From positions 1 to 11,960 of the forward strand of contig MGMR01000068.1 of NCBI GenBank assembly GCA_001796495.1: a stretch of 11,960 nt of DNA, given 5' to 3'. Shown here piece by piece: positions 1-6,951 of the stretch. This stretch comes from Chloroflexi bacterium RBG_13_51_18. GTDB taxonomy: Bacteria; Chloroflexota; Dehalococcoidia; Dehalococcoidales; RBG-16-60-22. Every line of letters begins with the position of its first letter. Position 1 is the first letter of the stretch. The notes under the pieces are model-generated. The model made no database searches, was not told where the DNA came from, and saw only the letters and a list, made by a program, of their open reading frames with translations. Made by a program: the position numbers and the translations under genes.

Positions 1-875
1 ACATAATACTGGTCACTCTTGGGGTCGAGGGCAAACTGGACGTTACAGCCGCCCTCGATACCCAGCGCCCGGATAATTTTGAGGCTGGCGCTACGCAGCA
101 TCTGGTACTCTTTATTGGTCAGAGTCTGGCTGGGAGCGACGACGATACTGTCGCCGGTATGCACGCCCATGGGGTCGAAGTTTTCCATATTACAAACGGT
201 AATGCAGTTGTCAGCGCCGTCCCGCATGACTTCATATTCGATTTCTTTCCAGCCGGCCACGGATTTTTCCAGCAGCACCTGGTGAATCGGGCTGGTAGAC
301 AGACCCCTGGCGACCGATACCTCAAATTCCTCCATGTTGATAGCCATGCCGCTGCCGGTGCCGCCAAGGGTAAAGGCGGGGCGGATAATAAGGGGAAGGC
401 CGATTTCCCTGGCTACCGCGATAGCCTGTTCCATGGTATTGACGCTGGCGCTGGCCGGCACGGGTTCCTCAATTTTAATTAATAAACGCTTAAAAAGCTC
501 GCGGTCTTCTGCGGTTCTTATCGTTTCAATGGGGGTGCCCAGGCTTTTAACGTGGTATTTTTCCAGAACGCCGGCATCGGCCAATTCAATCGCAAGGTTG
601 AGACCGGTCTGACCACCAAGGGTAGGTAATAAGCCATCGGGACGCTCCCGCTCGATGATGCGCGTTAAAGTTTTCAGGTTTAAAGGCTCGATATAGATAA
701 TATCGGCGACATCTTCATCGGTCATGATGGTGGCCGGGTTCGAATTAACGAGTAACGAGATGATACCCTCCTCCCGCATGGCTTTGCACGCCTGGGTGCC
801 GGCGTAATCGAACTCCGCCGCTTGCCCGATGACGATGGGCCCCGAACCGATGATTAGGACTTTAGATGGTTTCAA
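1..875 (-). CDS. carB: Carbamoyl-phosphate synthase large subunit, N-terminal part (runs off left edge)
   Basis: This is the large, ATP-dependent subunit of carbamoyl-phosphate synthase, which makes carbamoyl phosphate from bicarbonate, ATP and ammonia channelled from CarA, for pyrimidine and arginine synthesis. The 291 visible codons cover the N-terminal pre-ATP-grasp domain (KVLIIGSGPIVIGQAAEFDY near residues 5-24, then NSNPATIMTDED) and part of the first ATP-grasp domain, including RPAFTLGGTGSG from about Arg165. The family is normally about 1060-1080 residues, so roughly three quarters lies outside the window. I place the start at a TTG (875-873), because it precedes the conserved N-terminus by only a few residues and an AAAGGA Shine-Dalgarno lies about 9 bases upstream. 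That site overlaps the carA stop codon and only 13 bases separate the genes, so carA and carB are almost certainly cotranscribed and coupled. No frameshift is visible. Confidence 0.96.
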   Translation of the reverse strand, partial: MKPSKVLIIGSGPIVIGQAAEFDYAGTQACKAMREEGIISLLVNSNPATIMTDEDVADIIYIEPLNLKTLTRIIERERPDGLLPTLGGQTGLNLAIELADAGVLEKYHVKSLGTPIETIRTAEDRELFKRLLIKIEEPVPASASVNTMEQAIAVAREIGLPLIIRPAFTLGGTGSGMAINMEEFEVSVARGLSTSPIHQVLLEKSVAGWKEIEYEVMRDGADNCITVCNMENFDPMGVHTGDSIVVAPSQTLTNKEYQMLRSASLKIIRALGIEGGCNVQFALDPKSDQYY

Positions 876-888
876 AATTACTATTCCT

Positions 889-1980
889 TTAAGTTTTTGC
901 TTTTTTTATCATCTCTAAAAATCTGTCAAAGAGGTAGGTGCTGTCCCAGGGACCGGGCGAAGCCTCCGAGTGATACTGGATAGCGAAAATAGGCAGCTCT
1001 TTATGCCGCAGGCCTTCAACCGTGCCGTCGTTGAGGTTGATGTGGGTTACTTCCAGTCTATCTTTAAGGCTATCAACATCCACAGCATAGCCGTGATTCT
1101 GCGCCGTGATATAGACCCGGCCGGAAGCCAGCTCGCGCACAGGATGGTTGCCGCCGCGGTGGCCGAACTTCAGCTTGTAGTTGCGGCCGCCAAAAGCGCG
1201 GGCGATGAGCTGGTTGCCAAGGCAGATGCCCATGATCGGTTTTTTATCAATCAGCTCTTTGACAGCAGTTACAATATAGTCCAGTAGCTCGGGGTCGCCG
1301 GGGCCGGGCGATAGGAGAATACCGTCCGGCTTTAGAGCAAGGATATCTTTGGCCGAAGTAGTACAGGGTACCACCGTTACGCGGCAGCCCAGCCGACTAA
1401 GAATTCGCAGGATGTTAAATTTAAGGCCGCAGTCCAGCGCTACGATGTTGTACTCCGGCGCGGCGCTCTCATTTTGCCAGTGGTAGGATTCCTTGGTGGA
1501 TACCTCCCTGACGAAGTCGATAGAGCCGTAGTCCGGTGCTCTACGCAGTTCTTCTAGGGCCTGCTGCGGGGTCTTCTCGCTGGTTATCATTCCCATCATT
1601 ACGCCGTGTGAGCGCAGCCGGCGGGTAATGGCGCGGGTATCCAAGCCGTAAAGACCCGGGGTGCCGCTTCTCTCCAGGTACCCGTGGACGGTCTCTTGGT
1701 TAAGGTAATGGCTGGGCTCGAGGCACTGCTCCCTGACCACAAAGCCCCGTACCTGTATCCGGTTCGACTCTATGTCCTGCTCGTTGATACCGTAGTTGCC
1801 GATAAGGGGATAGGTGGGGACTAAAATCTGGCCGGCATATGAGGGGTCGGTGAGCATTTCCTGGTAGCCGACCATGCTGGTACAAAAGACTACCTCACCA
1901 ATGGCTTCAACCGGCGCGCCGAAGGCATAACCATGGTGCACCGAGCCGTCTTCAAGGATTAAAAAGGATTCTTTACTCAT
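889..1980 (-). CDS. carA: Carbamoyl-phosphate synthase small (glutaminase) subunit
   Basis: CarA hydrolyses glutamine and passes the ammonia to CarB. The protein is 363 residues, slightly shorter than the usual 370-385. The N-terminal CPSase small-chain domain covers about residues 1-150 (EDGSVHHGYAFG, then TSMVGYQEMLTDPSYAGQ). A class I (triad) glutamine amidotransferase domain follows from about residue 178. The catalytic triad is visible: Cys253 in GICLGNQ, and His337 and Glu339 in YHSEASPGP. The family motif GHRGGNHPV (273-281) is present. The ATG at 1980-1978 is chosen because the conserved start of the family (ILEDG) follows within a few residues. No good Shine-Dalgarno precedes it, which is unlike its neighbours. 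carB follows after 13 bases. An intrinsic terminator upstream separates carA from the amtB-glnK unit, so it needs its own promoter in the 1981-2099 region. Confidence 0.97.
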   Translation of the reverse strand: MSKESFLILEDGSVHHGYAFGAPVEAIGEVVFCTSMVGYQEMLTDPSYAGQILVPTYPLIGNYGINEQDIESNRIQVRGFVVREQCLEPSHYLNQETVHGYLERSGTPGLYGLDTRAITRRLRSHGVMMGMITSEKTPQQALEELRRAPDYGSIDFVREVSTKESYHWQNESAAPEYNIVALDCGLKFNILRILSRLGCRVTVVPCTTSAKDILALKPDGILLSPGPGDPELLDYIVTAVKELIDKKPIMGICLGNQLIARAFGGRNYKLKFGHRGGNHPVRELASGRVYITAQNHGYAVDVDSLKDRLEVTHINLNDGTVEGLRHKELPIFAIQYHSEASPGPWDSTYLFDRFLEMIKKAKT

Positions 1981-2099
1981 GATGATGCAATACCAGACAA
2001 GTTCATTAAAATTTTATCATAATCTTCATAGTTTCGCATTCGATGGTTGCTTCGGGAGCAGCTTTTTTATTAAACTTAATCAATATCTCTTTTGTATTC
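1981..2099 (-). promoter_or_regulatory. Intergenic region expected to hold the carAB promoter
   Basis: This AT-rich stretch lies between the glnK terminator and the carA start. Transcription of carAB must begin here if the terminator works. The best minus-strand -10 candidate is TATGAT at 2021-2016, which would give a leader of about 30 bases. No convincing -35 element stands 16-18 bases upstream of it, and I see no recognisable pyrimidine or arginine operator and no leader attenuator. The promoter is therefore inferred from gene context more than from sequence. Confidence 0.35.
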
Positions 2100-2136
2100 A
2101 AAAAAGCAATGGGAGGGGCGCCATTCCCCTCCCATT
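2100..2136 (-). terminator. Rho-independent terminator of the amtB-glnK unit
   Basis: A perfect 11-bp stem (2108-2118 pairing with 2126-2136, arms AATGGGAGGGG and CCCCTCCCATT) closes a 7-base loop. Read on the minus strand it is followed by GC and then six T residues (2105-2100). It lies about 75 bases after the glnK stop codon, in the right orientation to end that transcript. A smaller hairpin just upstream (2141-2155) may contribute. The plus-strand reading has no T-run, so it is unlikely to be bidirectional. Confidence 0.9.
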
Positions 2137-2140
2137 ACCC

Positions 2141-2155
2141 ACGCCCCCAGGGCGT
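2141..2155 (-). other. Small hairpin preceding the terminator
   Basis: A 6-bp perfect inverted repeat, ACGCCC and GGGCGT, encloses a 3-base loop and sits 4 bases before the terminator stem in minus-strand transcription. It may protect the 3' end or assist pausing; it has no T-run of its own. Confidence 0.5.
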
Positions 2156-2211
2156 AAAAGAGAGGAAAAAATAGATAGAATGCAAATATTTCAGTCCTTT
2201 TCTCCTACAAT

Positions 2212-2550
2212 TTAAATAGCAGACTCGTTTCTATCGCCGGTGCGGACGCGCACGACAGTTTCCACCGGCATGATAAATATCTTGCCGTCGCCGGTTTCAC
2301 CGGTGCGGGCATTCCTCACTATAGCATCGATAACCGGCCCTACATCTTCATCCAGCACCACCAGCTCTATCTTCAGCTTGGGCAGCAGGTCCACCCGGTA
2401 TTCACCCACGCGCCACTGGAGAGTGATGCCCTTTTGTTTGCCACGACCGCTGACCTCGCTGACGGTCATGCCGTAGTAGCTTTTTTCTTCCAGAGCTTTC
2501 TTGACAGGCTCCAGCCTTTCTTCCCGGATAATCGCTTCAACCTTCTTCAT
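2212..2550 (-). CDS. glnK: PII nitrogen regulatory protein (GlnK type)
   Basis: This is a 112-residue PII signal protein, the standard length. PII trimers sense ATP/ADP and 2-oxoglutarate, and the GlnK branch blocks the AmtB channel through the T-loop. Visible landmarks are the MKKVEAIIR start, GMTVSEVSGRGKQKG (27-41) entering the T-loop, Tyr51 at the usual modification position, the C-terminal signature TGETGDGKIFIMPV (83-96) with Lys90, and Arg101/Arg103. The T-loop is not classical: the usual Y-R-G-[AS]-E-Y reads W-R-V-G-E-Y (46-51), and His42 and Glu44 of the enteric proteins are Ile and Leu. Tyr51 is kept, but whether a GlnD-like uridylyltransferase acts on it cannot be seen. The ATG overlaps the amtB stop in an ATGA, so translation is coupled to amtB, as is usual for amtB-glnK pairs. 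Confidence 0.95.
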   Translation of the reverse strand: MKKVEAIIREERLEPVKKALEEKSYYGMTVSEVSGRGKQKGITLQWRVGEYRVDLLPKLKIELVVLDEDVGPVIDAIVRNARTGETGDGKIFIMPVETVVRVRTGDRNESAI

Positions 2551-3782
2551 CGGAGAAGACCTCCATAAGCTCTTTCGCCGTGCTGCGAAAGGTCAAGTCC
2601 GACCATTTCCTCATGCTGCCCCACCCTTAAGCCCATCGTCTTATCGACAAGTTTACCGAGTACCAGCGTGGCGACGAAGGTAAATCCACCGACGGATATT
2701 ATACCGATCAACTGCTTAACCAGCTGCATAGCGTTGCCCATTATCAGGCCATCGGCCCCGGCGGAGTTGACGGATACAGTTGCAAAAATACCCGTCGCCA
2801 AAGCGCCCCAGATACCGCCCAGCCCGTGACAGGCAAAAACGTCCAGCGAATCGTCGACGCCGCGCTTTATCTTAAGAAGCGTCATGCCATAATAGGATAT
2901 TACCGCGGCGGTAGCGCCGATAGGGATACCGGCCATCGGCGTCACATAGCCGGCGGCGGGGGTAATCGCTACCAGCCCCACCACCGCGCCCGTCACCGTG
3001 CCGAGGACGGTGGGGCGCTTGTGTAGCCAGCTGATTATCATCCAGGTGAAGGCCGCCGCTGACGCGGCAATGTTGGTGGCGACAAAGGCGCTGGAGGCGA
3101 GACCGCCGGATGTCAGCGCGCTGCCGGCGTTAAAACCGAACCACCCGAACCAGAGCAGTCCGGCGCCCAGCACGACCATGGGGATATTGTTGGGCTCCAT
3201 GGCGTCGACACGAAAGCCGCGGCGCCGCCCCAGCAGCATCACCAGAGCCAGGGCCGAGACACCGGCATTGATATGGACTACCGTCCCACCGGCGAAATCA
3301 AGTGCCCCGAGACCCGCCAGCCAGCCGCCGCTGCCCCAGACCCAATGTGCGGTAGGGATATAGACGATAGTCAGCCAGAGGGCAGAAAATACCAGCAGAG
3401 CCCCGAACTTGACTCTTTCCACAATAGCGCCGGTAAAGAGGGCGACGGTAATGATGGCGAACATTGCCTGGAATATCATAAAAGCCAGGTGAGGGGTGGT
3501 GGTGGCATATATGGCCGACGGCTCCTGTCCCACGTTCATCAGTCCCAGAAAATTAAACCCGCCGATTATACCGCCGTGGTCAGTGCCGAAGCTTAGACTG
3601 TAGCCATAAAGCACCCAGAGGAGCCCCACCAATCCTAGAAAGGCGAAACTCATCATAATAGTGGAAAGAAGGTTTTTCCGCCGCACCATGCCGCCGTAAA
3701 AGAGCGCCAGGCCCGGCGTCATGAGCATCACGAGCGCTGCAGACATTAACAACCAGGCAGTATCACCGGTATTGATAGACAT
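2547..3782 (-). CDS. amtB: Ammonium transporter
   Basis: This is an Amt/Mep/Rh channel of 411 residues that takes up ammonium across the cytoplasmic membrane as a trimer. The sequence is hydrophobic throughout, in keeping with the 11 membrane segments of the family. Conserved features are the first helix ending FYGGMVRRKN (28-37), FQAMF (104-108) at the outer gate, HWVWG (146-150), Asp162 in DFAGG, the pore twin histidines His170 (VVHINAG) and His319 (CHGLGGIWG), and the C-terminal GLDLSQHGERAY (395-406) through which GlnK acts. No extra signal peptide precedes the first helix, unlike enteric AmtB. The ATG has an excellent Shine-Dalgarno (AGGAGGT, 3793-3787) 4 bases upstream. The gene is first in a two-gene unit with glnK and is preceded by its own promoter with four 11-bp repeats. 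Confidence 0.97.
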   Translation of the reverse strand: MSINTGDTAWLLMSAALVMLMTPGLALFYGGMVRRKNLLSTIMMSFAFLGLVGLLWVLYGYSLSFGTDHGGIIGGFNFLGLMNVGQEPSAIYATTTPHLAFMIFQAMFAIITVALFTGAIVERVKFGALLVFSALWLTIVYIPTAHWVWGSGGWLAGLGALDFAGGTVVHINAGVSALALVMLLGRRRGFRVDAMEPNNIPMVVLGAGLLWFGWFGFNAGSALTSGGLASSAFVATNIAASAAAFTWMIISWLHKRPTVLGTVTGAVVGLVAITPAAGYVTPMAGIPIGATAAVISYYGMTLLKIKRGVDDSLDVFACHGLGGIWGALATGIFATVSVNSAGADGLIMGNAMQLVKQLIGIISVGGFTFVATLVLGKLVDKTMGLRVGQHEEMVGLDLSQHGERAYGGLLR

Positions 3783-3811
3783 CTCGACCTCCTGATGGTC
3801 CTGATGTCTTC

Positions 3812-3865
3812 ATTATATGAGGAAAATGTTACGCGGGGATTACAGAAAGGTTACATTTAGGTTAA
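3812..3865 (-). promoter_or_regulatory. amtB promoter with four 11-bp GlnR/PhoB-type direct repeats
   Basis: On the minus strand, four 5-base half-sites, TTAAC (3865-3861), GTAAC (3854-3850), GTAAT (3843-3839) and GTAAC (3832-3828), are each separated by exactly 6 bases, one repeat per 11 bp. The last ends 10 bases before a perfect TATAAT (3817-3812). There is no -35 hexamer; the repeats occupy that position. This is the architecture of activation by OmpR/PhoB-family regulators, which bind head-to-tail at 11-bp spacing. The half-sites resemble actinobacterial GlnR boxes (gTnAc-n6-GaAAc). The amtB start lies about 25-30 bases below the expected start of transcription. Binding by the regulator encoded at 4617-3874 is inferred. 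Confidence 0.8.
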
Positions 3866-3873
3866 GAACAGAC

Positions 3874-4617
3874 CTACGGCTGGTCGCCTTTAATAAAACG
3901 GTAGCCGATGTTGCGTACGGTCTCGATATAGGTATGGCTGGCATCCTCGATTTTACTGCGCAGTCGACGCATATGTACATCCACGGTGCGGTCGCCGCCG
4001 TAATAATCATACCCCCAGATTTTATCCAGCAGCGCCTCGCGTGTGAAAACCCTGCCCCGGTGACCGGACATTAATTTTAGAAGTTCGTATTCTTTATAAG
4101 TAAGGTCGGCTTTTTTGCCGTCGACGGTTACTTCGCAGGTTACAAGGTCAATAGTCAATCCATCGCAACGTATTATCTCATCGCTATTGGATTCCCCGTT
4201 TTTAAGCAACAGGCGTTTTACCCTTTGAAAAAGTTCGGTTTCATCATAGGGATAGATGATAAAATCATCGATTTCCGGGTAATCATCAAGACCGGCGATG
4301 TTTTCCGCCGCAATCAAAGCCATTACCGGCAGTTTCTTTTGTTTTTTTAAATCCAGGATTGATTCCCAGACGCTTGTATCGAGTTGGCGGCTGCTATCGA
4401 CGAGAATAAGGTGCGGCGGCTGGCGGTTAATTACAGTTTGAACGTCATCCATGGGAACAATCACGCAATCGTAGCCGCTGTGAGAAATCTCCCGCTGCAT
4501 GGAGTCCGTTATTTCAGCATCCTGGCTGATAATCAGTACACGTTCCATAGCGCTACTTACGTTTACCGGCGTCTTCAATTGTATTTTACCGCTATTCACT
4601 GCAGATACTGACATCAT
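3874..4617 (-). CDS. OmpR-family transcriptional regulator with degenerate receiver (GlnR-like)
   Basis: This is a 247-residue regulator with a receiver-like domain at about residues 24-138 and an OmpR/PhoB winged-helix DNA-binding domain at about 147-243 (LTYKEYELL 172-180, recognition-helix region DRTVDVHMRRLRSKI 209-223, NIGYRF). Asp74 sits at the phosphoacceptor position, but the pocket is eroded: the usual acidic pair reads Ser31-Gln32, the conserved Thr/Ser is Ile102 and the conserved Lys is Tyr122. Phosphorylation control is therefore doubtful, as in actinobacterial GlnR. No histidine kinase lies nearby. The gene is last of the glutamate synthase cluster, 13 bases after the GXGXG subunit, and directly precedes the amtB promoter. 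Two tandem ATGs follow an AAGGTG; Met24 would also give a complete receiver but has a poor ribosome site. A GlnR-like nitrogen role is inferred from context and DNA sites. Confidence 0.85.
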   Translation of the reverse strand: MMSVSAVNSGKIQLKTPVNVSSAMERVLIISQDAEITDSMQREISHSGYDCVIVPMDDVQTVINRQPPHLILVDSSRQLDTSVWESILDLKKQKKLPVMALIAAENIAGLDDYPEIDDFIIYPYDETELFQRVKRLLLKNGESNSDEIIRCDGLTIDLVTCEVTVDGKKADLTYKEYELLKLMSGHRGRVFTREALLDKIWGYDYYGGDRTVDVHMRRLRSKIEDASHTYIETVRNIGYRFIKGDQP

Positions 4618-4630
4618 ACACCTTAATCAA

Positions 4631-5389
4631 CTAATATGCATACAGTCGGCCGTAAGGACGGAGCCAGCGAGGATAGAGCTTCTTAAAATTGCCGTTCAGT
4701 ATATCGTCGGCGTTGTAGCCGAATAATCTGGCGAATTCAGTTACATGTTCCTTGAGGGCGGCATTGTCTTTTTCACTTAGTTTGGCGACGCCGACTTCCT
4801 TGCCGAGATGGTAGGCCGGGATATTGCCGCGCACGTAAATAACCCCGCCGTGCATCCCCGTGCCGACGTATTTAGAAAGGTGGTCCTGGCCTTCCTTCAG
4901 GTTCATGCCCAGCAGGATAATAGTCCCTCCGGCCATGTATTCCCCCAGGAAGTCCTGGGCGGTCCCGCCGATGACGATGACGGGCTTTTTACTCTTGTAC
5001 TCTTTCATGTGGATGCCGCCCCGGTAGCCGACATTGTCCCGAACAAAAATTTTCCCACCCCGGGCGGAAAGCCCAACGGTATCCCCGGCGCGCCCGTGGA
5101 CGATTATTTCGCCTTCATTCATGGTATTGCCGCAGCCGTCCTGCGCGTTGCCGTGAACGATAATGCGGGGTCCGTTCATGAAGGCGCCGAGGTCGTTGCC
5201 GGGCGTGCCGAATATCTCGACGAGCACCGGCTTATTCAAATCGGTGCCGATATACCGCTGCCCGTGCACATTAGTCAATTCGATTTTAGCGGCGCCGTCA
5301 GCGATGGTGTCTCTCAAACGGGCATTCAAGTCCCGGTAATAAATACCGGCGGCATCGATTTTTATTATCTTTTCACGAATATTTGTCAT
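4631..5389 (-). CDS. Glutamate synthase GXGXG (C-terminal beta-helix) subunit
   Basis: This 252-residue protein corresponds to the C-terminal domain of GltB, found as a separate subunit in archaeal-type glutamate synthases and related to subunit C of formylmethanofuran dehydrogenase. It shows the repeated glycine-rich turns of the right-handed beta-helix: VEIFGTPGNDLGAFMNG, VHGNAQDGCGNTM, VHGRAGDTVGLSARGG, GYRGGIHM, IGGTAQDFLGEYMAGG and GTGMHGGVIYVRG, through about residue 190. A short C-terminal tail follows. In full-length GltB this domain is structural and helps position the amidotransferase and FMN domains. It begins 2 bases after the stop of the FMN core gene and has a poor Shine-Dalgarno, which suggests translational coupling. 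By itself the fold could also mark a formylmethanofuran dehydrogenase subunit, but the two preceding genes make glutamate synthase far more likely. Confidence 0.9.
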   Translation of the reverse strand: MTNIREKIIKIDAAGIYYRDLNARLRDTIADGAAKIELTNVHGQRYIGTDLNKPVLVEIFGTPGNDLGAFMNGPRIIVHGNAQDGCGNTMNEGEIIVHGRAGDTVGLSARGGKIFVRDNVGYRGGIHMKEYKSKKPVIVIGGTAQDFLGEYMAGGTIILLGMNLKEGQDHLSKYVGTGMHGGVIYVRGNIPAYHLGKEVGVAKLSEKDNAALKEHVTEFARLFGYNADDILNGNFKKLYPRWLRPYGRLYAY

Positions 5390-5391
5390 AT

Positions 5392-6897
5392 TTAACTGCC
5401 CGCCATTTTTATGCCCAGGATTTCAAGCTCGGTATCGGATAAGCCGATGCCGCGGAGGTGCAAACGGTTGCCCCGCAGGCTTTCCAGCGCATTGACGCCG
5501 AGCCCGCCGAGAATATCCTTAAGCTCGATACTCCAGCCGCGGAGCAAGTTGGCCGCGCGCCTGGCGCCGATTTCCGGATTAATACGCTTGGTCAGGCGCA
5601 GGTCGGTGGTGCAGATGCCCCAGGCGCATTTGCCGGTATGGCACTGCTGGCAGACATGGCAGCCCAGCGATATGAGGGCAGCCGTCCCGATATATACGGC
5701 GTCGGCGCCGAGAGCGATAGCCTTGGCTACATCGCCGCTACTGCGGATACCGCCGGAGACCACGATAGAGGCCTGGTGGCGTATGCCCTCCTGCCTCAAG
5801 CGGCTGTCCACCGAGGCGAGCGCCAGCTCGATGGGGATGCCAACGTTATCCCGTATCACCTTGGGCGCCGCGCCGGTAGCCCCGCGCAGGCCGTCAAGGA
5901 CAACGATATCCGCACCGCCCCGGACAATGCCGCTGGCAATGGCGGCGGCGTTGTGGACGGCGGCAATTTTCACCGATATCGGTTTGGTGTAGTTGGTAGC
6001 TTCTTTTAGCGCATAGATAAGCTGCGCCAGGTCTTCGATGGAATAAATATCATGCTGGGGCGCCGGCGATATAGCGTCGGTGCCTTCGGGAATCATACGC
6101 GTCAGCGAAACATCGGCGCTGACCTTTTCGCCCGGAAGGTGCCCGCCGATGCCCGGCTTGGCGCCCTGTCCTATCTTAATTTCCACTATCCTGGCGGCAT
6201 CCAGGTAATCGACATGGACGCCGAAGCGCCCGGAGGCCACCTGGACAATGGTGTTATCACCGTATTTATACAGGCTGGGGTGCAGACCGCCCTCGCCGGT
6301 ATTCCAGAGCGTGCCCATTTCCGTGGCCGCCCTGGCGAGAGATTCATGCACGTTGAGGCTTACCGCCCCGTAAGACATGGCGGAAAACATCACCGGCACT
6401 TCCAGCCTGACCTGCGGCGCTATTTTAGTTTTTAATTCATGCGTGCCCGGCTCCAACTCCAGGCTTTCCGGCTTGCGCCCCAGGTAGGTGGTAAGCTCCA
6501 TCGGCTCCCGCAGGGGGTCGATGGAAGGATTGGTCACCTGGCTGGCGTTAAGCAAGATGTGGTCCCAGTAAATACGCTGGGATTTATCGTCGCCCATACC
6601 GGTGAGTAGCACGCCGCCGGTCTCCGCCTGCTTATTGATGTCCTCGATAATATCCGGTCGCCAGTTATAATTGCCGCGGTAGTCCAGCGGGTGGTAGGTC
6701 ACCCGGATAGCATCGGTAGGGCAGAACACTTCACAGCGGTGGCAGCCTGTGCACAGTTCCTCGCGGCTTTTCACTTTGTTTTCTTCGGCATCGTAGTAGT
6801 TTGCCCCGAAACTGCACTGGTTGACGCACACCTGGCACTGGATGCAGCGTTCCTCATCTCTATCTATATGAAATTTAGGCGATACGAATGTTTTCAT
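5392..6897 (-). CDS. Glutamate synthase FMN-binding core with N-terminal 2x[4Fe-4S] ferredoxin domain
   Basis: This 501-residue protein is the catalytic FMN subunit of an archaeal-type split glutamate synthase, reducing the 2-iminoglutarate formed from 2-oxoglutarate and ammonia. Two ferredoxin motifs open the protein, C18/C21/C24/C28 and C49/C52/C55/C59. The FMN barrel follows from about residue 150, with FSAMSYGAVS (171-180), NTGEGGLHPS (199-208), KIGQGAKPGIGGHLPG (241-256), SPAPQHDIYSIEDL (277-290), LDGLRGATGAAP (334-345) and VVSGGIRSSGD (379-389). Cysteines 413, 419 and 424 match the C-x5-C-x4-C that binds the [3Fe-4S] cluster of GltB. The amidotransferase and GXGXG domains of GltB are encoded separately on either side. 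The two extra [4Fe-4S] sites suggest electrons arrive from the neighbouring polyferredoxin/FAD proteins. The ATG has a good GGAG site 5 bases upstream. Confidence 0.94.
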   Translation of the reverse strand: MKTFVSPKFHIDRDEERCIQCQVCVNQCSFGANYYDAEENKVKSREELCTGCHRCEVFCPTDAIRVTYHPLDYRGNYNWRPDIIEDINKQAETGGVLLTGMGDDKSQRIYWDHILLNASQVTNPSIDPLREPMELTTYLGRKPESLELEPGTHELKTKIAPQVRLEVPVMFSAMSYGAVSLNVHESLARAATEMGTLWNTGEGGLHPSLYKYGDNTIVQVASGRFGVHVDYLDAARIVEIKIGQGAKPGIGGHLPGEKVSADVSLTRMIPEGTDAISPAPQHDIYSIEDLAQLIYALKEATNYTKPISVKIAAVHNAAAIASGIVRGGADIVVLDGLRGATGAAPKVIRDNVGIPIELALASVDSRLRQEGIRHQASIVVSGGIRSSGDVAKAIALGADAVYIGTAALISLGCHVCQQCHTGKCAWGICTTDLRLTKRINPEIGARRAANLLRGWSIELKDILGGLGVNALESLRGNRLHLRGIGLSDTELEILGIKMAGS

Positions 6898-6929
6898 TTT
6901 ATCTCCTACCTCCCTTCACAGCTACCCCG

Positions 6930-6951
6930 TATCACGCTCCCTAGCGCGATA
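6930..6951 (-). other. Intercistronic stem-loop at the amidotransferase stop codon
   Basis: A 9-bp stem (6930-6938 with 6943-6951, one G-U pair on the minus strand) closes a 4-base loop. The amidotransferase stop codon TAG (6943-6941) lies at the stem-loop junction. There is no T-run, so it is not an intrinsic terminator. It lies in the only sizeable gap inside the glutamate synthase cluster (43 bases) and could set mRNA processing or stability between the two genes. Confidence 0.5.

Noticed and set aside
1981..2099. Possible GlnR-type repeats or leader attenuator before carA
   Set aside because: GCAAC and GAAAC occur on the minus strand but 15 bases apart, not 11. No terminator/antiterminator pair is visible.
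4808..5395. A 195-codon open frame on the plus strand opposite the GXGXG subunit
   Set aside because: It lies wholly within a conserved minus-strand gene, shows no recognisable domain and follows from the GC-rich codon pattern of the real gene. The same applies to the other long plus-strand frames, such as 7448-8113, 8791-9426, 5411-6009 and 11206-11811.
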